From NCBI GenBank assembly GCA_030280995.1, contig JASXTE010000010.1, positions 23,382,823 to 23,446,822 on the forward strand: a stretch of DNA of 64,000 bases. Direction: 5' to 3'. How positions within the stretch are numbered: position 1 is the first letter of the stretch; each line of letters opens with the position of its first letter. The notes under the pieces are model-generated. The model was not told the DNA's origin. It worked only from the letters and a program-made list of their open reading frames with translations, and did not search any database. Source of the stretch: Hemileia vastatrix (Eukaryota; Basidiomycota; Pucciniomycetes; Pucciniales; Zaghouaniaceae). Below are positions 29,241 through 41,900 of this stretch, one piece after another. A program made the position numbers and the translations under genes.

Positions 29241-32200
29241 CTATATAAAGGGAGAGAAATTTGGGAGTCTAACATGTGAGAGGCAATTTATTTGTGAATC
29301 CTTTGCATTTAGTAAAAATTTAGCAGCATCTAATATAATGGGAGAGTGAGAGAGTAGAGAAGAGGTGTTAAGAGGGATTTTTTGTTTAGTGGAAGCTTGG
29401 ATAAGTGCAGGCATTATATCTGAGTAGGCTTGGCATAAGAGGAGGAGATTTTCAGGAGTATCTTCACTTTTAGAGTCACAATTGGGGAATTTTAGTGATT
29501 CCACAATTTCAAAACATGAAAGATAGTTGTTAATAGTACAGTTTCATGAAAAAACTTGAGCAAAGACTGTAGCTTCTGTGCAGGATAACTCAGATAACAG
29601 TTTGAAGATAGTGAGAGGGGAAAATCTTCCTCTGAGTTTTCTCAGGGTGTCAGGATTAGGGGGAGTAAGTAGAATGGATTTTTAGTGGATTTTCAAGGTA
29701 GATTTGAGTGAGGCTGAAGATGAGGTAGGATGTGAAAATCAGAGGGCAGAGACAGCTGCTGGTGCCTGGGGGTGAAAGCCATTTGCAAGTGAGTCGACTA
29801 TTTTGTTGCCTGAGATTCCCAAATGTCCTGAACACAATCTAAGGGTAATGGAAATGAGTGGGTTAGTATGTTTCAGTTTAGACACCACCTGTGAAATGGC
29901 ATGGAAAGCAGCAGTGTTGTGAGTGGATGGGGAGATGTGGTGATATATTTGATTGTTTCTTGGTTGTCAACAAGTAGGGTGAGTTGAGTTTGTAATGTAG
30001 TGAAGAGGGTTGTTGAGGAAAAGATGCAGAACTAGTAAAATTCCAATCAGTTCAGCTTTAAATACTGTATATAATTGGGCATCTCCCAAACAAGTGAAAA
30101 ATGGGAAGTTAAGACTATGATCATAGGCTGCAGCAAATGTACCCACTGCAGACGTTGAACCATCAGTGTAAATGAAGTGTGATGAGAGGGGAGAGGATGA
30201 AATAGAGGAAAGAACTTCTCTTTTTTCAGAGTCTTTTCAGGACCCAATGTCTGCTACAAAGAGAGGGGGTTCCCATGGTGGAAGCAGGAGAGGTCATTTT
30301 GTGTCAAGGCCAGTGAGTGGGAGATGAGGGGTGAAGGGGTGAGGGAGCATGTGTATTTGGTGCTGGTAATATTTGAGAACCCAGAAGGAGGAAAGATCTC
30401 TGGCTAATCTTTCCCTGGGGTTGCTCAGTGGGATGGAAATTAATCAGAGCCAAGCCTTGTAGACAGTGTAGTCAAGAGGTTGCTGGAAAGTGAGGGATGC
30501 AGTGTCATGAAGGAGAATACATAAAGGGGTGGTAAAGATGCAGCCTAATGCTCTTCTCATGGCTCTTTTATCAACCACCTGAAGCATTTGGGTTGTTCTT
30601 GATGCTTTTTTGGCTTGTACCATACATTAGCAGCATAATCTGTGTGGGAGTTGATTAGTGATGAAATAAGAATTTTGTATCGGAAAAGTGGGATTCCCCA
30701 TCCAGAAGAAGCCAGTCTGTGGATGCTGGATACGGTGTGGAAACCAGTGGCTGAGATGTTGGAACCATTTTCTTTGTATTACAGGGTAGGGTCAAGTAGC
30801 ACCCCCAGCCATTTGAGGGTAGGGGTGGGAGAGATGTTGAAAGAGTCAAAATAGAGAGTAAGAGGGTTTTTTAGGAGGGGCTGTCTTTTTGTAAGGAGGA
30901 TCCATTTGGTTTTGGATTGGTCAAAAGTTGTGGCATGTTTTTTGCCCCATGAAAGGGCCGCTAGTTTTTTGACAACTCAATCTGAGTGCTGGCTAGCAGC
31001 CAGAAATATGAGATTGTCAATATAGCCTAATGAGAGGCATGTTTGTGAGAGGGAGGGGAGAGAAATTAGTGTTGAGTTGCATGTGATGTATAGGATGGGA
31101 GAAAGTGGGGATCCCTGTTGGAGTCCTTTTAGTTCAAAGGTCAGGGGGAATGTATAGGAGGAGAAGGAGATACTGGTAAGATGACCTTTGAGGGAGTTTT
31201 TGATGAGTGAGGTGAAGTTGTGAGGGATGGGGAGAAATGATAAGATAGCTGCTAATATGTCAAGGTTAATCAAAGGGAAATCTCCCTTCCCATCTAATGA
31301 TAGAGTACCCACAAATTTACCTACTCTCCACCTGTCTTTAGTTCAGGTTGTGAGATTTAGGAGAGCATCTGATTTTGAGTGGGTAGGGAAGCCACCATAG
31401 TGTTTTTTGGGGAGAAGATTTCCTGTTTCAAGAAAATAGCATAGTTTTTTGTGAGAAGGAGTCAACTAGCTTACCTATTGTGTTGAGTAGGGAAATGGGG
31501 CAGAAAGCATTGGGAACAGAGTAGTCTGGTTGGTGACGTTTGGGGATAATTATTTTTCTTTTCCCTTTCCAAATCTTTGGGTAGTAGCTGCGTTTAAGGC
31601 TAGCTTGGAATATTGGAAGAAGCAGTCTAGTAGTATTTTGAGGGCACAGTCAGAGAAGAAGGTTGGTGATCCCATCTGGATCTTGTGCATGCTTCAGTTT
31701 TTTGGATTGGAGAGTGGAGAGGAATTCATTTTTAGTGAAAGGGGGAGAATGGGGAGAGGCAGAAGGGGGAGAGGCAGAAGGGGGAGAGGCAGAAGGGGGA
31801 GAGGCAGAAGGGGGAGAGGCAGAAGGGGGAGAGGCAGAAGGGGGAGAGGCAGAAGGGGGAGAGGAAGAAGGGGGAATATAAAAGAGGTCACATGGGATTG
31901 TGGCTACTGATGTGCCTTCAAAAAGGAGTCTAGATTCATCAAAGTTGTCCCAGACAGGGTTACCTTCCTGAGAAACTAAAGGAGGTTTAGTATGAGGGGG
32001 TTGGGAGGATAGAGAGTACTTATTTGTTTTATGGAGTGAGGTGGGAGTAAGGGTTGCCAATTTTTGGCACCAGTGTTGTTTTTTAAGGAAGTTGATTTTT
32101 GCACAGAAGGATTTGCATGCTGCGTTGAGCTCAGCTACATTGTGGGGGTCCTGGGAGAATTTTAGTTGTTGCTGGTCCTGATAGCAGTTTTGCTTGAGAG

Positions 32201-33140
32201 GGTCCAGAATACTTTGGTTCCACAAGGCATGGCATGATGAGCTGGGCTTCTGCAGCAGAACAAAGCAATCCATTAGTTTGATAAAAGAGGAAGTGAGATG
32301 TTCAGCAGCCAGTTCAATCATGACTGAGGAGGTATGGGGAGGGGGGGAAGGGAGAGAGGATAGTGCAGAGAGGAGTGAACACTTATTAAACTTATTCCAG
32401 TTTCAATAAGGGAAAGGTAGGGGAGGGGGTGAGGAGGAGATGGAGAGAGTGATAAGAATTGCTCAATGGTCAGAGAGGTGGGAGAATAAGCCATCCTGGT
32501 CTGTGGCACACTTGACAATTAGTTGTCTAGCCTTCTTGTTGGAAAACACTAGGTTTATCACTGTTATGAAATTCCTAGTGTTGCAGAAGGTGGCGACTCC
32601 AGACTGGGAGGTAAGGGACATGTTGAGGTAGGACATGGAATCAAGGAGGGAGGTATCTCCTGGATGGTTTCTGGTTTGTTTGGATTGGTCAGAGCAGAGG
32701 TTGTGGTAGAGGTTTGAGTTGGTTAGTAGGAGGCATTGAAGGTGTTTGTGGGGGGAGAGAGGAGAAGGCTACTGGAGGGTTATACATGTTAGAGATAAGT
32801 AGGGTGGAGGGAGAAATGTTTAATAGTAATAGGGTGATGTCTTGGCTTGGGCTGGGGAGGGAAGAGAGAAGGTGTGGAGGGAGGTGTTTGTTGACATAAA
32901 AATCACATCTTATGGGGGTGGGGAGGATGGTGGGTTCAAGGTTGGGAGAATGAGGTTCCAGCACTTTTCTGGGGCTGGTTAGAGGTGGTCATATGACAAG
33001 AATGGTTCATGTAATGCCAGAAGTTCAAATGTAGTGGTGAGTGGTTCATTGAAGAGAGAGTGGAAGCAATGGAAGGAGCAGTGACAGTTGAGTTGTAATT
33101 TTTTGATTTGAAAATTGGTATTATTAGGCAGGGGGTGATG
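29241..33140 (-). pseudogene. LINE ORF2: endonuclease, RT, RNase H (decayed)
   Basis: Minus strand, in order. Apurinic-type endonuclease remnants (about 32964-32400) have 'NMYNPP', 'ITVINLVFSN' and 'SDHWAI', the typical last motifs of LINE endonucleases. A long linker follows (31650-32321) with a Pro-Ser-Ala repeat. RT remnants (30977-31312) have 'GLQQGSPLSPILYI' and 'GYIDNLIFL', where active enzymes have YxDD. RNase H is around 29760-30190: 'DGSTSAVGTFAAAYD' and 'FKAELIGILL'. The end (29241-29504) has 'SEDTPENLLLLCQAYSD', resembling the C-terminal H/C-rich tail. An endonuclease with RNase H in fungi suggests the Tad/I group. Many frames are broken. A T-run near 29127 could be the complement of the poly(A) tail. 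Confidence 0.8.
31745..31868. repeat. 15-bp minisatellite in LINE ORF2
   Basis: About eight tandem copies of a 15-bp unit (GGGGGAGAGGCAGAA on the plus strand), coding Pro-Pro-Ser-Ala-Ser repeats on the minus strand. The unit length is a multiple of three, so the LINE frame is kept. Open frames on the plus strand here are only shadows of the repeat. Confidence 0.95.
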
Positions 33141-33252
33141 ATCCATTATTGGGCAGGGGGGTGAGGGCAGGTGACTTGATGTGGGATGTGAAAGATATTT
33201 GGAGCAGTTGAGGGGCCATCTATCAGATCTTGAAGATTGATGGATGTGCTTT

Positions 33253-34828
33253 TCAGAGGGTTGTCATGGGGGAGGGAGTCCACACATCCAAAACATACTG
33301 GGGGGGGGGGGTAAGTTTTGGTTTGTCACATGCCTTTGAGTTGTGGTGGCCAGCACAGTTACAACACCTGGGGGGGAGGGAGCAATGAATATTAAGATGA
33401 CCTCTTCCCCAGCATTGGAAGCACAGGTTATGTTCCCTATTGATAGTCTTGGTGCATCTCACTTGACCATCACATATGAAAGGAAAAGAAGGGGAGGGAG
33501 AAGAAAGGAGGTCAGCATTAGTTTTACTAATAAGATGAAGAATGACTGAGGAGTGATTTTTTCCCCATCTATCTTCTTTCCACTTGAGCCAAGAGATACA
33601 ATAAAGGGATTGGAGGGTATCAGGATTTTCAGCTATGAAGGAGTCAATGCAGGTTTGATCATTCGGGTTGAAGAGTGTTGGGATACTGTGGGATGAACAC
33701 TGGGATGGTGGTGGGTTTGAAGATCATACCTTGGGGTATCCATTTCTGCCAGAAATTCACCAGTATTTGTTTTTCTTCCTCTGTGTTGATCATGAGTTTT
33801 ATGTCATTTGAGAGGTGCCTGAATGCACTGCAGGTGTGAATAGGAGAGTTTGAGGAGCTGAGAAATATTTTTTGTGAGGAGATATGTTTGTTGTTGAAGG
33901 TGAGTAGCTGGGAATTGCTGTATTTCATAAGTACAGGGGACATGGGATTTGTTTTCTTGATGGTGATGTGTTGCATAACCTGGGAAGGAGTGTGTTGCTT
34001 GGGTGAGTCTTTGGTTGTAGCAGATGCAGCGGCATTGGAAAAGGATTTAGTGGGAGGCAAAGGTTGGTGAGTAGCAGGAGGAAGACATTTCAGATGGGTA
34101 AGGATGGTTTCTAATTTTTGATCAATGGATGAAAGTGATGGAGAGGGTGATTTGGGTGCAGGGGGTGGGGGTGGAGGTTTTTGTTGGAAAGAAGTCTTCT
34201 GGAGGAGTGGCAGAAGGGTGGAAGAGAGGGCTCAGATGTCCGCCCTAGTTGTGGTGTGGACTGATATTTTAGATCCTTTGTGAGGAGGGTCCTTGAAGGT
34301 GCCTATTAGATTGTTGAGGCATGTCATGATCAAGACTGGATTGCTGGTGTTTTCTTGGCCAACCAGGCGGGTGAGGTGGACAGATTGGGAGTTTTGGTTG
34401 AGAGAGGGTGGCAGAGCAGTGGTAAGGCCAAAGCCAAAGCAGGGCTTGAGGGGGTTGTGGATGGAGTCTTTGAGTGAGTTGGATTGATGTGGGGCAGGGG
34501 GGGCAGGGGGGGGGGGAGGGGGAATATCCATGGGTAGAGGCAGTGGAGGGAGAGGAGAGCATAGTTGAGAGGCTGTGAAGTGGAGTTCTAGATGGGCCAG
34601 TCTTGCATACTCAATGGAGTCAACCGTGTCCTCTCTGAGGTGTGGACCTGGTGAGGGGGGAGGGGATACATAACTCCTTTTCTTGGGTGTGGGATAAGGA
34701 CGTGCGCCAGAATGCAGAGGTGGGGGGACACCAGCAGGAGCAGGGATTGGTGTGTTGAAGGGGGGAGGGGGGGGGGTATTCTTGGGCCAGGGGAGGCAAG
34801 GCAGAAGGCAAATTTTTTGACGCATCAA
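33253..34828 (-). pseudogene. LINE ORF1 (Gag-like, zinc knuckles)
   Basis: Minus strand. The N-terminal part (34232-34828) is Pro-rich with a basic 'TPKKRSYVSPPP' stretch. The middle part (33659-34060) has 'KLMINTEEEKQILVNFWQKW', resembling the RRM-like region of fungal LINE ORF1 proteins. The C-terminus has two CCHC knuckles: 'CFQCWGRGHLNIHC' and 'CCNCAGHHNSKAC' (33253-33462). It binds LINE RNA in related elements. It is split over at least three frames, so broken. ORF2 follows directly downstream. Confidence 0.75.
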
Positions 34829-34849
34829 CGGATTTTACATGCTAGTTCT

Positions 34850-35919
34850 GGATTAGAATTCATGATGGTATTTATGTTATTATTACTGTACTTAGATATA
34901 AAGGGGGTCTAACAAAAATATAAATGAAATAAAAACAAAGTATGTTATTAAATTTTTGATTAAATATTCTGAAATGCTACATGCAGTTCAAACTGGGATT
35001 ATAGTTACAATGAAATACAATGAAACTTGAGTTTAAAACGTAAGAAAAAATGACTGACCAGGATTTAATTCCGGGAACCCTCACATAATGAATACTGCCA
35101 CACCACAACCCATCCTCCTCAACACAGAATCCAATATGGAGTCAATTAAAATTTAATTCAATGATTCATTCCACAAAAACATGCAAATACTTTACTATGA
35201 TTATATTTATATATAGCTAGACCAAGAAAGCTTTGTGAAAATGCAAAATATATATATATATATATATATACAACTTTTTGCCTTTCCCCGTACTCCTTTT
35301 GGACACAACGTGAGCACGTAATGTACCAATCGATCCTGTAAACAGCCATTCACGGTATCCCATCCTTCCAAATAAAATAAAAATTCTTAGACCATATGAA
35401 CTAACTAACAAATCAATTCCTTAACTATTCAATCATTGTTCCTTTTTGAATTTTTTTTTTATGTTTTTAAATTTAAATTTATTCAATTTTAAATAAATTT
35501 TTTTTCATTACTAACCTAACCTTTTGTCAACACTTCATTTAATCTACTAGAGGTTCTAGATATATACATCATCATCATCATCAAAATAAATAAATAAATA
35601 AAAATCTGCTGTAACGTTCCTATAAAAGAGAGACATGAAAAAAAGAAGCAACAAGTCTCAAAGATATCTCTCTTTTCAACTATTTTGAGAAAGAAACTGC
35701 ATTATTCTATCAATTTATCAATCTATGTAACAGTGAAGAAAAAAAATCTGCTTTCACACTGTATTGCGGTTTAAACTATTTTACAGATAAGCTAGAATGC
35801 TTGAATCACAAGGTGTTAAAATGATAGATATAACTTTTATATGCCAAGCTTACACAAAGTAAACATACGTACTTTTCCGTCATTATATCTGAATATATGA
35901 GCATAATATAATCAATCAA
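34850..35919. other. Intergenic, AT-rich, microsatellites
   Basis: No coding frame recognised. It lies between the 5' end of the LINE and the 3' end of the PHD-SET gene and should include that gene's 3' UTR. It has an (AT)n run at about 35248-35270 and (ATC)n plus (AAAT)n near 35567-35603. Confidence 0.6.
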
Positions 35920-38900
35920 CTAACCTCTCCCCCTCCCACGCCAATAGCTACCCCCACTCCCATCCCCAGGGCCACCAGAACCAGGAGGCATGCCACCACG
36001 AACTTTAGCTCTTCCTCGTCCTACTCCATAAGGTAATGGCACGTTATTGCTACTGGAACCACCAGCTCCACTTCCTGAAGGATTATTAGGGTTTACACTA
36101 CTGCTTGGAATTGTGTTTGTTGGTACTCGCGGAACGCCTACATTGATATATATATATAAAAGTCCCGCCAAGGCGAAGTGAGATTTATTTCTTCAATTAA
36201 TTTGTATTTGTATTTATTTTTTTAAAAAAATAGGAGAAAAAAATCAACGACTAACGCTTGTATCTAGCTTGCTCATCTGGCATGTGAACTGGCCGATGTC
36301 CACCCATTGTTGGTAGAAATGACTGGGATCCATGAGCACCAGGAGCTGGTGGTACAGGGGCTGAACTACTGCCAATCGGCATTGAAATACCTCGATGATC
36401 GCTGACTGATGATGTTGATTGATATCGAGAATGATAATGGTGAGATGGCTGATTAGGCAAATGAGACACATGTGAGCTTCGATATTGACGCATTGGGGCG
36501 TGTACTCGAGGAGGCAAAGGATGTGGAGGGATGGGGTGTTCAAGGTGAGGATTTTGGGGTATTGAATGGGTAATGCTGAGGCTAGAGGTTTCAGTATTTG
36601 AATGCACATTGGTTGAACTAGAGGAATGATGTGATGTCCTGGGCCCAGTTTGGCTACTTTGCCCAAGATTGCTAGAGGTAGGGATCTGAGCGCTCAGTGG
36701 CCAAGAAGACCGAAACTGGCGAGTATTTGAATTTTTTGGCAAGTGGCTCATGGTTGGATTGTTCATTGGTTGAATAGATCGGGGTCCGCGGGAAAAATTT
36801 ATGCCTCGGCCGGACGGAAAGTTAGGAGCAACCGGAGACAATGAGGCTTCAAATCCTGAAGATGAAGGAGATTTATCACCTAATGCCAGTGACGAAGAAA
36901 AGGAGCTACGTCGCGGCAGAGGATGATTTGAAATTGCCATATTAGTTGAAACAACAGGTGATAACCCAACAGGGCGGTCTACGGTAGAACGACTTGCAGC
37001 CTCCGATACACCGCTGACATAATTACTGGCAAGAGGTGAGCTGGGATATGGTCTTCCAGCTGGGGAGCACACCAATTAAAACACAGATTAGATACGGTAT
37101 GTTTTTTAATGACATAAGCCTCTCCTGTTAAAACAACATAGTGAAAATAACAACAAAAAACACTCACGCGCTCTTGGAGCATTAACTGGATTGAAAGTAC
37201 TGGCTAGGGGGACTTTTGAGGAAGAAGAATCTCTTTTGGTTTCCATTTTTTGAGCCTGGATTGTATTATTATCCACTTGAATCCTTTCTTTGAGAGACCT
37301 GGATCCTCCTGGTAAGATTGATGCCTCAGACTTAGGAGAGGTAGGGAGAGTTAAATTAACTGAATGAGACAAAGGAGAACGGAGATATGGTTCTAAAGGA
37401 GTCCTGCTACGAGATCTCTGAAAATCTAAACTTGAGAGGTTTTCCATCCCTTCCATCTGCCGTCTGACCACAGTAGGTGAAGGGGAGCGAGGCGAAGAAA
37501 CATGAGAACGTTTATTGATAACCAAAGACGGAGAAAATGGGGGAAAGTAAACCGAATGTGCTTCTGCAGACCTGGGATGAGCTGGTCCATGTTCTCCTGT
37601 AGACCTGTTTGAATCGCTAATATCTTCAGTAGACGTGGATGCGAAATCCTTAAGATTGGCATTCGACGAAACCCCCTTACTATCATGAAAGGTTTTAGAG
37701 GGAAGAGATGCAGAGGTATCCTCTTCTGGAACAGATTGCTCAGTTTCAGGGGCTGCACTCGAACTCACCAAATTACCGTGCAGCCCTAAGACCTCAGAAT
37801 TCATTTCAACCTCATTAATATGGGTGTCCGAAGAGCGCGATGGGATATCTACAGAGCCAACTGGACGAGGGTGAGATTCCGCTAATCTTTTACGATATGC
37901 TGCGAGCGATAATCTCGGGCGAGGTGGTGGCAGGGGCGATGGCGAGTGGGATCGAGAGCGACTAACTTGAGGCGAAGAAAAAGAGCTCTTATCGATGTTT
38001 TCTTCTTTCTGCTTCGTGGATTGACTGGGCTGATCCTCCTTTTCAGGCGGGGCAACACCTCTCATGTCACCAATACCCAGGTCACAAATTGCTTGTCCAG
38101 GTACCATTTTTACCTCATCAGATGCTAAAATTTCATGACCATTAGTTTTATTATTACTATCTGAATCAGGCGCATCTTTCTCTCGGATATTGGTGAATAA
38201 AACAGAATCGCCCACAGGAGGGGTAGAACTTTTAATTTCGACCCCATCAATATCTTCTTCATCAATCAGTAACTCTGCCGATGGTAATGACTGCTCAAGC
38301 ATTTCGCCATCCAGTGAATATGTAGCAATAGCTTCACCGTCAGCTGAGAATGAATGAGGAGGATCATCTTGGGACTGAGTTGGCGCTTCATCTATAAAAA
38401 GAAGTTTGTTAGCAAGAAGTATAACAACAACAAACATTTTCTAATGAGTGACACATGGTACAAAGTAAAAAATGAAATGAAATGATACCAAAAAACTGAA
38501 ATAATATTTACCTGTAATTTTGTCAGCCTGTGAGTGTTGATCCAATTCTGTTGGAATGATGTCTGGTGAAAAGTCCGCATTATCTTTATGCTTCTGCTGG
38601 TCCATTTTGTTTGAAAGAACATTTGGATCCTCTTCAGAAGATTTAGACTTTTGCTGAATAACTGTGTCATCATTACCTATATTATCTGGATTTATGTCTT
38701 TGCCAGGATCTAAGTTGGAGGCCGAGCTAGGAATAGGGGTTTCATGACCTTCATGATCTTTCTTCAACAGCGAAGTGATTAATTCTAGTTTCCGGGGAGA
38801 CAACGGGGCTTGATTGGCTTCCATCCCCCCGGATGGTGAAATCAAACTCTTTGAACTCTCACCGTCAGCTCGAGTAGGATTTGAAGTGAGTGGGGGCAAA

Positions 38901-41900
38901 GCTGACAAAAATGATGTATTGGGTTGATTTGGTTCACCATGAGTCGAGATCTTTGATCGATTTAATCTTTTGCTGTCAGAAATTCGAGGTGGCAAAATTA
39001 CAACAGGTTCATTACCTCTTCGCGATCGATAGTCTTTTAAGCTAATGCGCTTGGGTGGTGGCTTAGCTGCAGGGAGAAGAACAGCAGATTGAGAATGAAT
39101 TTGGTCACTTGGCGAAGAAGGTGGGCATTCTTTTGATCGCCCTGTAGGTTTCGGAGGAAAAATGTCTGATGAAGCTGGTAGTCGGCCTGAATCTAATTTA
39201 CTACTGTTCAAAGTTAATAAAGAACCTCCTGGCTCTTGGACTTCACGAAGGGCAGGATTGAAATTCAAAAGATAAGTCTCAGTGGATTCATTCATATAAG
39301 ATTTAGATAAAAGATGAAAAATATAATTATAATCTACTGAACCTGTTGGGCCACTAGATGAAGTAACAAGTTGGCGATTTTGTTTAGCACAATCCTGAGC
39401 AAAACTCTGCTTCTTTGGTGATAAGTCAGAGAGTTCTACCGCAGAATCTGGGTTATCCAACTTTTCCAGATGGTCAACATTTTCTGTTTCAAAGCTTTTA
39501 GCAGACATTAACTGATCAGAAAAACAAACAACACTACCTTGAATTTCATTTCCTTGATCCAAATGAGATTTCTGTGTTTCTCTGCCCTCCTGAGGTGAAG
39601 ATTCTGAATTCGAAAATTCTCCTGGCTTTTCAGGTGTGTGCGTTTGGCTTCGTACTGTTTTTTTGTAGGTAGCTTTGCTAAACTTTTCACTTTCTGAGGG
39701 GTTTTCAACTTTTTGAACACTGCTTCGAGATACCTTTGAAAATTTGGCCCGGCGATAATGAGGTACGTTAAACCGACTTGCCAATTTTTCCGAGTCACTG
39801 GAATTCAATATGGCGGTGGACGCATCTGAATCGAATTCCGCCTCATCATCGGTTTCATGGACCTGGGTATCTGGTGGCTCGACATATTGTTGAATTTCGT
39901 CTCCAGCTGTTTCTGGTTTATTTGATACTTCTTCAGTAATCTCTTCTAAATCAGTCTTTTTAGTGGCTGAAATGGCGCTAGCAGGAATTTCTTCTTCATT
40001 TTCTTTGGAGAAGTCCTTTTGGATGAAGTCATTTGAATCAAAATCTGTATTTATTTTCAACTTCGAAGTCTGATAATTGTCAGTAGATGATGTGTTTGAT
40101 AGATCAGACTGGTCAGGTTCAGCTTCATCCCTGACAGACGAAGATATTAGGATTTGATCGTCCAGCAGGTCTTGCTGCCCATCCTTTTGCATAGAAGGTG
40201 AGGAGAAAGACTTGGGTGAAATTTGCACCATACCTGGCAAATTATCGTTATCAAGAAGAATCGCAACATTTTCTGGACTTCTTTTATCACTGGTATCGTG
40301 AGCTTCAAGGTCTTCCTTCAATGACGACGTGCCAAAAATGAACGGTTGTGTCATGACTTCAGGATCCAAAAGTTCAGGCAATCGGGTTTCTGCAGTTTCC
40401 AGGTTTTCCGATGCCGCCGAGGAGATGTGATGCTTGCTTTGTGGATTTATATCCACACCAGTATCCATAGTAATAGCGGCTGCTGATTCTACATTTTCGT
40501 CTTCGGAGGATCCTGCACTCACTTGACTTAATAATGTGTTTTCCGAAATATGGGGCTGAGCTGGACTTGGTCTGTTCATACCGTCCTTTTCTGTTACTTG
40601 GGTCGAGGGGGCAACCAGAACTACCGCTGAAGAGGCTAAATTGCCTACACGTTGTGATTGATCGATAGCCGAGTAAGCATTGGAGTGGTAATCATCAAGC
40701 AACATATCAGTCGGAGCAGGCTGGTCCGATATTCGGCCATTATCTTCCTCCAGAGAATTCATTTCATTCTGGACATCTTCAGTATGAACTTTGACATCAT
40801 CATCAATGCTAGACTCTACGTCCATATTCATAACAGGCCTTTCTTGAGAAAATTTGTCTTGCATGGTATCATCCGCAAGTGGAGGCTGATACTCAACTGA
40901 CATCTCATTATCGCTTACGTTCTTGCATTGTTCAGTATCTTGTTCTTTTTCACCTTCGGGTTGGATCTGATTCGGAGTCTTTGATATTGTACCGGCATCA
41001 ATAGGAGAAATGGACGTTTGATTGATTTCCTCTTCTTTAGAGTCTGCAGTCATTAAGCTTTGAGTAGGGGCTTTGAGGGGTAGATCTACATTGACAGCGG
41101 TGAGGTCTTTCTTTTTCTTTGGTTTAGTTAGATGACTACCAATCGACAAACTGTGCTCTCTTCTATGCTTCGTAGCTTGAGATGATCTAAGAGCTAGAGC
41201 TTCCATCGATGCAGAACTTCGGAGGCCAATAAGGGGGCCAAAATCGTTTTTGAACTTTTTTGCTTTTATATTAGTTTTTACAGTCGTATTGTTACCTGTT
41301 GTGATAGAGCTTCCAAGAGGAGCATGGCCAGTTGAGCCACTGGGGTCAGAGGGGTTTGCTACTCCGGAGCTAACACCACTTAAAGTCGAAGCGGAAGGAT
41401 TGGAAGCAGAATTGTGAGAGCTAGTAACATTTCCATTATTCGCCTGTTCAGAGGCACTAGTTAACACTGCTCGTAAACGATCTTCAAAAGAGCCACCTTT
41501 GGAAGAATCGTGTGAGACTGCCGCACTACTAACACCACCGATTTTCATCATCAAAGCAACAGGACAAAGCTTCTTCTTGTCACAACTACAACTACAAATC
41601 CCCATCAGACTCAAGGAAACTTTATACATTTTGCAAGCAAGCAAATCCAAGGACTGAATAATTGACGGCGCATAAGGAGGCGGAGGAAAAGATAAAAATA
41701 AGGGAAGAATATGAATCATATGTTGACCATCCCATTCCCAAGGGAGAACGAGTTCTTCCCGCCGAGAAATGTCCTGTGCTGCAAAGATAGCAAAGTGAAT
41801 GTCAAATTCTGAAGTAGAAGTTAAAACAATAGGGTTCATTGGCTTCTCCGTTACTTTTTCATCCTGTAAATCTGAAGATTGATGGTCATTTGTTTTTGAG

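Noticed and set aside
31530..31910. Plus-strand frames coding Gly-Arg-Arg or Gly-Glu-Ala repeats
   Set aside because: They are readings of the 15-bp minisatellite on the strand opposite to LINE ORF2; the minus-strand frame fits the LINE.
32318..34912. Plus-strand open frames rich in Gly, Glu and Val opposite the LINE
   Set aside because: They are complementary shadows of Pro/Ser-rich LINE ORFs and lack any recognised motif.
35040..35110. tRNA-like B-box on the minus strand ('gggttcccggaattaaatcc')
   Set aside because: No cloverleaf, A-box or acceptor stem could be built around it; it is at most a chance or a very old SINE.
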